From an uncultured Bacteroidia bacterium (GTDB taxonomy: Bacteria; Bacteroidota; Bacteroidia; Bacteroidales; UBA932), in contig CACYHC010000011.1 of NCBI GenBank assembly GCA_902774145.1, forward strand, positions 1 through 51,698: a stretch of DNA of 51,698 bases, given 5' to 3'. A program made the translations under genes and the position numbers. Below, in pieces: positions 36,692 through 43,177 of the stretch; positions within the stretch are counted from its first letter, which is position 1, and each line of letters opens with the position of its first letter. The notes under the pieces were generated by a model. It saw only the letters and a list, made by a program, of their open reading frames with translations, did not search any database and was not told the origin of the DNA.

Positions 36692-37290
36692 TGTTTATGT
36701 TGATTAAATAGGTCCTGTATATAGTCCAGGATTTCCTCCCGGCCCTTCCCGCTCGACGACGAAGTGACGAACACCGGCGGGAGCGACTCCCACTGCTCCA
36801 GGAGCGCCGCCTCGTTGCGCTGCATCTGCGCCTTAAGCGCCTCTGGGCCCAGTTTGTCCGCCTTGGTGTACACCAGCGCGAAGGGGATGCCGTTCTCCCC
36901 CAGGAAGGTAATGAATTCCCGGTCCGCCTTCTGCAGGTCGTGGCGGGAGTCGAGGAGTACAAAGAGCTGCACAAGCTCTTCGGAGCGAAGCACATAATCG
37001 GAAATCATCGCCTTCAGGGCATCACGCAACTTCCCGGGAAGCCGCGCATAGCCGTAGCCCGGCAGGTCCACCAGGTACCAGCTGTCATTCACCAGAAAAT
37101 GATTGACGACCTTGGTCTTTCCGGGCGTGGCGGAAGTCATCGCCAGCTTCCGGTTGCCGCAGAGCAGATTGATCAGGGAGGATTTCCCCACATTGGACCG
37201 TCCGATAAAGGCGAATTCAGGGAGGCGACGCTGCGGCCTGCCTTCTATCCTGGCACTGCTGCCCGCAAATTTTGCCTCCGTGATTTTCAT
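36688..37290 (-). CDS. engB: GTP-binding protein EngB (YihA/YsxC)
   Basis: 200 residues. The P-loop is GRSNVGKSS, G3 is DLPGYGYARL and G4 is TKADKL; the family assists ribosomal 50S assembly. The frame runs upstream to 37323, but MKITEAKFAG at 37290 is the natural start and lies 4 nt from the -7 box at 37295-37302, so I chose it. It is the first gene of the 15-gene minus-strand run that reaches 19190. Confidence 0.95.
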   Translation of the reverse strand: MKITEAKFAGSSARIEGRPQRRLPEFAFIGRSNVGKSSLINLLCGNRKLAMTSATPGKTKVVNHFLVNDSWYLVDLPGYGYARLPGKLRDALKAMISDYVLRSEELVQLFVLLDSRHDLQKADREFITFLGENGIPFALVYTKADKLGPEALKAQMQRNEAALLEQWESLPPVFVTSSSSGKGREEILDYIQDLFNQHKQ

Positions 37291-37294
37291 ACGA

Positions 37295-37302
37295 CAAAGA
37301 TA
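37295..37302 (-). promoter_or_regulatory. -7 box at the head of the long engB-to-lipoprotein run
   Basis: The minus strand reads TATCTTTG, 4 nt from the engB ATG, in the 29-nt gap after wecB. It may be the main promoter for up to 15 genes (18.1 kb), and the mRNA would be nearly leaderless. Confidence 0.55.
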
Positions 37303-37319
37303 CTCTCTGCCGCGCAAAT

Positions 37320-38498
37320 TCACAAAATATTTTTCCGCCAGACCATCCGGTTCACAATCCCCGTGTAAGACTGGATGATTTTCACCACCTTGGTGGAGAC
37401 GTTCTCGTCCGTATAAACGGGCACCGGCGTACCGTAATCACCGGCTTGGTTCATTGCCACCGCAGTATCTACGGCCTGGAGCAAGGACTTTTCATCGATG
37501 CCGGCGAGGATGAAACAGGCCTTGTCGAGGGCCTCCGGACGCTCGGTCGACGTGCGGATGCAAACGGCGGGGAACGGATGGCCGACGCTCGTGAAGAAAC
37601 TGCTTTCCTCGGGCAGGGTACCGCTGTCGGACACCACCGCGAAGGCGTTCATCTGCAGGCAGTTATAATCGTGGAACCCGAGCGGTTCGTGCTGTATTAC
37701 GCGAGAATCGAGCTGGAATCCCGACGCTTCCAGACGCTTGCGGCTGCGCGGGTGGCAGGAATAGAGAATCGGCATATTATACTTCGCCGCAAGGGCGTTA
37801 ATGGCGCCGAAGAGCGACAGGAAGTTCTTCTCGGTGTCGATATTTTCCTCGCGATGCGCGCTGAGCAGGATATAGCGGCCCTTTTCGAGCCCCAGGCGGG
37901 CGTGTACGTCGCTCGCTTCGATATCGGCGAGGTTGGCGTGCAGGACCTCCGCCATCGGCGAACCGGTCACATAGGTGCGTTCCTTGGGCAGCCCGCATTC
38001 GGCGAGGTAGCGGCGCGCGTGCTCGCTGTACGCGAGGTTCACGTCGGAAATGATGTCGACGATGCGGCGGTTTGTTTCTTCGGGCAGGCATTCGTCCTTG
38101 CAGCGGTTGCCCGCTTCCATGTGGAAAATGGGGATGTGCAGCCGCTTGGCGCCGATGACGCTCAGGCAGCTGTTCGTGTCGCCCAAGACCAGGACGGCAT
38201 CCGGCCGGACCGCCACCATCAGCTTGTAGCTTTCGGCGATGATGTTGCCCATCGTCTCGCCGAGGTCCGCGCCGACGGCATCCATATACACCTCCGGGGC
38301 CGCTAGCTTCAAGTCCTTGAAAAACACACCGTTGAGGTTGTAATCATAATTCTGTCCGGTATGCGCGAGCAGGGTGTCGAAGTATTCCCGGCACTTGCTG
38401 ATGACCGCCGCCAGGCGGATGATTTCCGGGCGCGTGCCCACGATGATCAGGAGTTTCAGGCGGCCGTCGCCCCTGAAAGAAACGTTAGAATAGTCCAT
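37320..38498 (-). CDS. wecB: Non-hydrolysing UDP-N-acetylglucosamine 2-epimerase family protein
   Basis: 392 residues with the GT-B-like epimerase fold. The N-terminal VGTRPEIIRLA (19-29), HTGQNYDYN, GDTNSCLS and HMEAGNRCKDECLPEETNRRIVD (split: HMEAGNRC, then LPEETNRRIVD) are visible. The HMEAGNRC form resembles the C-2 epimerases of UDP-L-FucNAc-type pathways (Cap5G/FnlC/WbjD) more than classical WecB, so the substrate may not be UDP-GlcNAc. No other polysaccharide gene is nearby. It is monocistronic or reads into engB, and its own -7 box is 4 nt from the ATG. Confidence 0.88.
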   Translation of the reverse strand: MDYSNVSFRGDGRLKLLIIVGTRPEIIRLAAVISKCREYFDTLLAHTGQNYDYNLNGVFFKDLKLAAPEVYMDAVGADLGETMGNIIAESYKLMVAVRPDAVLVLGDTNSCLSVIGAKRLHIPIFHMEAGNRCKDECLPEETNRRIVDIISDVNLAYSEHARRYLAECGLPKERTYVTGSPMAEVLHANLADIEASDVHARLGLEKGRYILLSAHREENIDTEKNFLSLFGAINALAAKYNMPILYSCHPRSRKRLEASGFQLDSRVIQHEPLGFHDYNCLQMNAFAVVSDSGTLPEESSFFTSVGHPFPAVCIRTSTERPEALDKACFILAGIDEKSLLQAVDTAVAMNQAGDYGTPVPVYTDENVSTKVVKIIQSYTGIVNRMVWRKNIL

Positions 38499-38502
38499 AG
38501 CG

Positions 38503-38510
38503 CAAAGATA
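38503..38510 (-). promoter_or_regulatory. -7 box of the 2-epimerase gene
   Basis: The minus strand reads TATCTTTG, 4 nt from the ATG. A TTG (38527-38529) 16 nt upstream falls inside the tRNA-His terminator stem. Confidence 0.5.
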
Positions 38511-38514
38511 ATAG

Positions 38515-38549
38515 AAAAAATGAGAACAACCGTCCGGCCGCTCTCATTT
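38515..38549 (-). terminator. Intrinsic terminator of tRNA-His
   Basis: Just after the tRNA on the minus strand, AAATGAGAGCGGCC can pair with GGTTGTTCTCATTT. This gives a 14-bp stem (38536-38549 with 38518-38531), including three G-U pairs, and a GGAC loop, followed by further T residues (38515-38517). Stem and U-run make it a convincing intrinsic terminator. Confidence 0.75.
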
Positions 38550-38553
38550 CTTT

Positions 38554-38630
38554 TGGGGTGCGATGTGGGACTCGAACCCACGACACCCAGAACCACAATC
38601 TGGTGCTCTACCAACTGAACTAATCGCACC
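38554..38630 (-). tRNA. tRNA-His (anticodon GTG)
   Basis: 77-nt cloverleaf on the minus strand. The acceptor stem is GTGCGAT/ATCGCAC with the extra G at -1 opposite C73, as in tRNA-His. The D arm is GTTC...GAGC, the anticodon arm is CCAGA-TTGTGGT-TCTGG with anticodon GTG, and the T arm is GTGGG-TTCGAGT-CCCAC. The 3' CCA is encoded (38554-38556). It has its own promoter and terminator. Confidence 0.97.
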
Positions 38631-38647
38631 GTGTTGGATAGGGACTG

Positions 38648-38678
38648 CAAAAGTAGCAATTAATTTTTTCCCTTGCAA
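38648..38678 (-). promoter_or_regulatory. Promoter of tRNA-His with both -33 and -7 elements
   Basis: The minus strand carries TTG (38676-38678), a 20-nt spacer, then TACTTTTG (38655 down to 38648). This matches the Bacteroidota TTTG/N19-21/TAnnTTTG pattern better than any other promoter in the window. The tRNA begins 17 nt downstream. Confidence 0.7.
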
Positions 38679-38684
38679 GATTTT

Positions 38685-40004
38685 TTAAGCAAGTTCGCAG
38701 AGCAGCGTGGCCGAGGTGCAGTCCCGGACCACCACGTCCAGATACTCCCCCGCCCTGGCGTGCGGGGCCTCGAAGACGCACATCTTGTTGTTGGAGGCGC
38801 GTCCGCAAAGTTGTCCGGAGCCTTTCTTGGACGGGCCCTCCACCAGCACGCGGAAGGTCTTTCCGATGTCGGCGCGGTAACTTTCCAGGCTCTTGCGGCC
38901 CTGCAGGGCAATGATTTCGTTGAGGCGCCGCACCTTGACCACCTGCGGCACGTCGTCGGGATATTTGCGGGCGGCCAGGGTCCCGGGGCGCTCGGAATAG
39001 CAGAACATAAAGGCGGAATCGAAGCCCACCTCCTCGAAGAGCGAGAGCGTATCCCGGTGGTCTTCTTCGGTTTCCGAGCAGAACCCGGCGATGACATCGG
39101 TCGTCAGGCCGCAGTCCGGAATGACGCTGCGCAGGAAGGCCACCCGCTCCAGGTACCACTCCCGCGTGTAGCGGCGGCGCATCTTTTCCAGCATCCGGTT
39201 GCTGCCGGACTGCACCGGAAGGTGGATGTGCCTGCAGATATTTTCGTGGCGGGCCATCGTGTAGATGACCTCGTCGGAAATGTCCTGGGGATTGGAGGTG
39301 GAGAAGCGGACGCGCAACGCCGGGGACACCAGCGCCACCTGCTCCAGCAGCTGCGCAAAGTTCACCTGCGAGCCGTCCGCGCCCTTCCACAGATAGGAAT
39401 CGACGTTCTGGCCCAGGAGGGTCACTTCGCGGTAGCCGCGCTGAAATACGTCGCAGGCCTCGCGGACGATGCTGTGCGGGTCCCGGCTGCGCTCCGCCCC
39501 GCGCGTGAACGGCACCACGCAGTAGGAACAGACATTGTTGCAGCCGCGCATAATGGAAATGAAGGCGGAAACGCCCGCTTCGTCGGTGCGGACCGGGGTG
39601 ATATCGGCGTAAGTTTCTTCACGCGAAAGCAGCACGTTCACCTGCGGATGCCCGTCGAAAGCCGCTTCCAGCAGCGCAGGCAGGCTGCGGTAGGCGTCGG
39701 GGCCCGCGACGATATCGACCTTCCCACTTTCCGTCAGCGCTTCTTTCAGGCGTTCGGCCATGCAGCCGAGGATGCCTACGAGCACCCCCCGGCGCGCCTT
39801 GCGGTACTGCGCGAAGTAGTCGATGCGTCCGCGGATGCGCTGTTCGGCATTGTCGCGCACGGAACAGGTGTTCGCGAGGATGACATCGGCCTCAGCGATA
39901 TCGGCGGTACGCGCATAGCCCGCATCGGCGAGCAGGGAAAGCACCACCTCGCTGTCGCTGACATTCATCTGGCAGCCGTATGTCTCGATATAGACCTTTT
40001 TCAT
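38685..40004 (-). CDS. miaB: tRNA-2-methylthio-N6-dimethylallyladenosine synthase
   Basis: 439 residues. Methylthiotransferase N-domain with Cys11, Cys47 and Cys81 for the auxiliary [4Fe-4S] cluster, then a radical-SAM core with CNNVCSYC (Cys155, 159, 162) and a C-terminal TRAM domain (~375-437). It methylthiolates i6A37 of tRNAs. The ATG at 40004 matches the family N-terminus KKVYIETYGCQMN; the frame is open far upstream to 40688, but only as a shadow of the next operon. The -7 box at 40010-40017 is 5 nt away. Confidence 0.96.
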   Translation of the reverse strand: MKKVYIETYGCQMNVSDSEVVLSLLADAGYARTADIAEADVILANTCSVRDNAEQRIRGRIDYFAQYRKARRGVLVGILGCMAERLKEALTESGKVDIVAGPDAYRSLPALLEAAFDGHPQVNVLLSREETYADITPVRTDEAGVSAFISIMRGCNNVCSYCVVPFTRGAERSRDPHSIVREACDVFQRGYREVTLLGQNVDSYLWKGADGSQVNFAQLLEQVALVSPALRVRFSTSNPQDISDEVIYTMARHENICRHIHLPVQSGSNRMLEKMRRRYTREWYLERVAFLRSVIPDCGLTTDVIAGFCSETEEDHRDTLSLFEEVGFDSAFMFCYSERPGTLAARKYPDDVPQVVKVRRLNEIIALQGRKSLESYRADIGKTFRVLVEGPSKKGSGQLCGRASNNKMCVFEAPHARAGEYLDVVVRDCTSATLLCELA

Positions 40005-40009
40005 CGGCG

Positions 40010-40017
40010 CAAAGATA
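40010..40017 (-). promoter_or_regulatory. -7 box of miaB
   Basis: The minus strand reads TATCTTTG, 5 nt from the miaB ATG (leader CGCCG). It is 13 nt from the opposing box at 40031-40038. Confidence 0.55.
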
Positions 40018-40030
40018 GAGATATTTTTAT

Positions 40031-40038
40031 TATATTTG
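40031..40038 (+). promoter_or_regulatory. -7 box of the lipoprotein/SPOR/rpoN operon
   Basis: TATATTTG, 5 nt (CCCCG) before the ATG at 40044. The whole divergent gap is 39 nt, leaving no room for a separate -33 region that avoids the opposite promoter. Confidence 0.55.
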
Positions 40039-40043
40039 CCCCG

Positions 40044-40505
40044 ATGAAACGATTCCTTCCCGCTTTGCTGCTCTGCTGCGCGCTGCTTTGCAGTTGCGTC
40101 AGTTCCTACAAGGACATCCGGGTGACCGACTGCAGGCTGCACTCCGTCACGCCGACGGGGCTGCGTTCCCTGGACGCCATCCTCGTCCTGACCGTGGACA
40201 ATCCCGCGACGGACTTGATTATCCGGGATGCGCAGGGCATGATCAAGCGGAACGGGGAGAACTTCCTGAAAGTCAATGCCTCGGACATTTTTGTCGAAGG
40301 GAAGTGCGTCAAGGACTACAAGGTTCCGCTGGGCGGAGAACTGCAGGGCGAGGGCGGCGTACTGTCGCTTTTCTCGTCGCTGAACGGGAGCGCCCAGTCG
40401 GAGTACACCGTCGATATCGTGGCCCTGATTTCGCTGAAAAGCGGACTGCGGCACACCTTTGAATACAAGGACGTCCCGATGGCGGACCTGCTGAAACTGT
40501 TCTGA
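40044..40505 (+). CDS. LEA type-2-like lipoprotein
   Basis: 153 residues. A lipoprotein signal ends at LLCSC (about Cys18). The remainder has the pattern of LEA14/LEA_2 beta-domains, with LDAILVLTVDNPATDLIIRDAQGMI (split: LDAILVLTVDNPA, then LIIRDAQGMI) near 43-67. Function unknown; such domains sit in the envelope. It is the first gene of an operon, 4 nt before the SPOR-like gene and followed by rpoN. The start is fixed by the promoter, only 5 nt upstream. Confidence 0.75.
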   Translation: MKRFLPALLLCCALLCSCVSSYKDIRVTDCRLHSVTPTGLRSLDAILVLTVDNPATDLIIRDAQGMIKRNGENFLKVNASDIFVEGKCVKDYKVPLGGELQGEGGVLSLFSSLNGSAQSEYTVDIVALISLKSGLRHTFEYKDVPMADLLKLF

Positions 40506-40509
40506 AACG

Positions 40510-40995
40510 ATGAAAAAGACGCTGACCCTCCTCTTCCTTCTCCTGGGCTGCCTGGCGGCCCGGGCGCAGTCGGACATCCTCTCCGAGCTGTCCCCTGCCG
40601 TGAAAGTGCGGCAGAGCGAGGCGGTGCGCAGCGCTTTTGAGGAGCAGTTGCTGCTCAACGAAAAATACAGCATGAACGGGTTCCGCATCCGGATTTACAC
40701 GGGCAACGGCAAGGATTCCGACCTGGAGTCCGCCCGCGCCCTGACCCTTTTCAAGGGCACTTATCCGGACCTGCCCGCCGAGCGCAGTTACTCGCACTCC
40801 AGTTACAAGGTGACCGTCGGCTATTTCCGCACCAAGACCGATGCCGCGCGGGAACTGAAACGCATCCAGCAGACCTTCCCGGGCTGTTTCATCGTGGGGG
40901 AATCCTTCCGCTATCCCGTCCTTCCCAGTGAACGGAAAGCCGTCCTGGAGGCCATTGCGGCCGCGGCGGAAGCAACGGCAGAAGAGGGAGAATAG
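40510..40995 (+). CDS. Secreted SPOR-domain-like protein
   Basis: 161 residues with a signal peptide (KKTLTLLFLLLGCLAARAQ). Residues ~55-135 (GFRIRIYTGNGKDSDLESAR..., YKVTVGYFRTKTDAARELKRIQ, FPGCFIV) follow the SPOR fold, which binds denuded peptidoglycan glycans at division sites. It ends in an Ala/Glu-rich tail. It lies 4 nt after the LEA-like gene and 3 nt before rpoN, so all three are one transcript. Confidence 0.78.
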   Translation: MKKTLTLLFLLLGCLAARAQSDILSELSPAVKVRQSEAVRSAFEEQLLLNEKYSMNGFRIRIYTGNGKDSDLESARALTLFKGTYPDLPAERSYSHSSYKVTVGYFRTKTDAARELKRIQQTFPGCFIVGESFRYPVLPSERKAVLEAIAAAAEATAEEGE

Positions 40996-40998
40996 CCT

Positions 40999-42411
40999 AT
41001 GCCAACGCTCGGACAGGGGCTGGAACTCAAACAGCAGCAAAAACTTTCTCCGCTCCAGATTCAGACCATCAAGCTGATCGAGCTCCCCGTCCAGGAGCTG
41101 GAACAGCGCATCCGCGCCGAACTGGAACAGAACCCCGTCCTGGACGACACGCCCAATCCCGAAAGCGAAGAGGAACGCACCGAGGTCTCCCTGGACGAAC
41201 TGCAGGAAGACGACAGCATCGCCCCCTACAAGCTCCGGGTCAACAACCGGGGCCGGGACCCGATGCCGGAATACAACACCTTCTCCATCCACGAAAGTTT
41301 TACGCAGGGCCTGCGCGACCAGCTGGGCTACTGCGAACTGACCCCTCACGAACGGGAAATCGCGCTGTTCATCATCGGCAGCCTGGACGACGACGGCTAC
41401 CTGCGCCGCGACCTCCCGACCCTGGTGGACGACCTCGCCTTCCGCGCCGGCATCCAGACCGACGAGGCGGAAGTGGAGCGGATGCTGGCCGTGGTACAGA
41501 CCCTGGATCCGCCCGGCATCGGCGCCAGGGACCTGCGCGAGTGTCTGCTGCTCCAGTTGCGCGCGGAAAAGCCCGGCGAGGCCGTGCGCAACGCCATCCG
41601 CATCCTGGAGTCCTGTTATACGGAGTTCTCGAACCGGCACTTCGACAAAATCATGGCGCGGCTGCAGCTCGGCGCCGATGAACTGAAGGCCGCCACGGCC
41701 AAGATCCTGCGCCTGAACCCGGCGCCCGGCGGGCAGGTGGACAGCGCCTACGAAGACCGCACGCAGCAAATCGTGCCGGATTTCGTGCTGACCGAGGGCG
41801 AAGACGGACGCCTTTCCTTCGAAATGCCGCGCTTCAACATCCCCCAGCTCCGGGTGAACCCCCAGTACGCCGAGATGATCCACCGGTCGCAGGGCGCATC
41901 GCAGCGGGCGCAGAAGGATGCCGTCACCTTCGTGCGGCAGAAACTCGATGCCGCCAAATGGTTCATCGAAGCGGTCAAACAGCGGCACAACACCCTGCAA
42001 AAGACGATGCAGGCTATTCTCGACTACCAGTACGACTTTTTCCTGAGCGGCGACGACGCCGACCTCAAACCCATGGTACTCAAGGATATCGCCGCCGTCA
42101 CCGGCTTCGACATCTCCACCGTCTCCCGCGTCGTCAGCAGCAAATACATCGAAACGCCCTTCGGCATCTATCCGCTCAAGTATTTCTTCTCCGAAGGCAT
42201 GGAGAACAGCGAGGGCGAAGAAGTATCGACGCGCGAACTGAAGAAAGCGCTGTCCGAGTGCGTGGCTGCGGAAGACAAGCGCAAGCCGCTGACCGACGAG
42301 CAGCTCGTCGACGCGATGCGGCAGAAGGGCTACGACGTGGCGCGCCGCACCATTGCCAAGTACCGCGGACAGCTGGGCATTCCCATCGCCCGCTGGCGGA
42401 AAGAATTATAA
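40999..42411 (+). CDS. rpoN: RNA polymerase sigma-54 factor
   Basis: 470 residues. Region I is Gln/Leu-rich (LELKQQQKLSPLQIQTIKLI), followed by an acidic region II, the core-binding region III, a helix-turn-helix (DISTVSRVVSSKYI) and the RpoN box ARRTIAKYR at about 448-456. It directs transcription from -24/-12 promoters with AAA+ activators; none is in this window. The stop lies 6 bp inside the convergent radC gene. Confidence 0.95.
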   Translation: MPTLGQGLELKQQQKLSPLQIQTIKLIELPVQELEQRIRAELEQNPVLDDTPNPESEEERTEVSLDELQEDDSIAPYKLRVNNRGRDPMPEYNTFSIHESFTQGLRDQLGYCELTPHEREIALFIIGSLDDDGYLRRDLPTLVDDLAFRAGIQTDEAEVERMLAVVQTLDPPGIGARDLRECLLLQLRAEKPGEAVRNAIRILESCYTEFSNRHFDKIMARLQLGADELKAATAKILRLNPAPGGQVDSAYEDRTQQIVPDFVLTEGEDGRLSFEMPRFNIPQLRVNPQYAEMIHRSQGASQRAQKDAVTFVRQKLDAAKWFIEAVKQRHNTLQKTMQAILDYQYDFFLSGDDADLKPMVLKDIAAVTGFDISTVSRVVSSKYIETPFGIYPLKYFFSEGMENSEGEEVSTRELKKALSECVAAEDKRKPLTDEQLVDAMRQKGYDVARRTIAKYRGQLGIPIARWRKEL

Positions 42412-43092
42412 CTCCCGGGCAGCCTCCTCCTCAAAGGAATAGAAACTCCCGTCCGAAAGGATGACGTGGTCCAGCAGCTTCAGCGTGACGGCCGCGAGGG
42501 CCTTTTTGAGGTTGTTCGTCCCGCTGATGTCCGCCCGGCTGGGCAGCGGGTCCCCGGAGGGATGGTTGTGCACCAGGATCAGCGAAGACGCTCCGCGCTC
42601 CAGCGCCGCACGGGCGATCTGCTTGATATCCAGCGAGGTGGATGTCCATCCGCCGGAGGTCATCCGTTCACATGCGAGCGGGAAATTCCCGATATTCAGG
42701 TAAATGATCCAGAGTTCTTCGTGGTCCAGGCCCTTGAGGCGCGGCAGCATATACTCCGCCACGGCCCGGCCGCAGGAGAGCGGCGTGCGCTGCAGGGACG
42801 GCTTTTCCGCCAGGAAGCGGCGCCCCAGTTCCAGGGCGGCCATCACCGAGGACGCCTTGTAAGGGCCGATGCCCTTGAAGGCGGCCACCCCCTTTCCCGA
42901 CAGGGCGAACAGGCCGGTGAGCGTACCGCCGGCGGCGGCCAGCAGTTTCCGTCCCTGGTCCAGGGCCGTCTCTCCCTTCGTTCCCGTCCGCAGGAGAATG
43001 GCCAGGAGTTCTCCGTTGCTGAGCCCCGAGGGGCCCAGTGCGAGCATTTTTTCTCTCGGCCGCTCGGCAGCCGGCAAATCCTTTAGCTTCAT
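42406..43092 (-). CDS. radC: RadC-family JAB/JAMM-domain protein
   Basis: 228 residues. An N-terminal helix-hairpin-helix-like region (ALSGKGVAAFKGIGPYKASS) precedes a C-terminal JAB domain, with the metal motif His175-x-His177...Asp188 in HNHPSGDPLPSRAD. The name RadC is historic; the biochemical role remains unclear. No good -7 box is seen in front of it. It overlaps rpoN by 6 bp at the 3' end. Confidence 0.92.
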   Translation of the reverse strand: MKLKDLPAAERPREKMLALGPSGLSNGELLAILLRTGTKGETALDQGRKLLAAAGGTLTGLFALSGKGVAAFKGIGPYKASSVMAALELGRRFLAEKPSLQRTPLSCGRAVAEYMLPRLKGLDHEELWIIYLNIGNFPLACERMTSGGWTSTSLDIKQIARAALERGASSLILVHNHPSGDPLPSRADISGTNNLKKALAAVTLKLLDHVILSDGSFYSFEEEAAREL

Positions 43093-43147
43093 ACGGCCAA
43101 AGGTGGCGGTAAAAAACGTAAAAAAATGTCAAAAAAATAAAAATTGT

Positions 43148-43155
43148 TAACTTTG
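43148..43155 (+). promoter_or_regulatory. -7 box of the DPP III-ALDH operon
   Basis: TAACTTTG, 22 nt before the ATG at 43178, in an 85-nt AT-rich gap after radC. Confidence 0.5.
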
Positions 43156-43177
43156 ACGCTGCGAAAACCACATTTCT

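Noticed and set aside
38685-40688. A 667-codon frame that would give MiaB a long N-terminal extension
   Set aside because: The extension is antisense to the lipoprotein and SPOR genes; the MiaB N-terminus and a -7 box fix the start at 40004.
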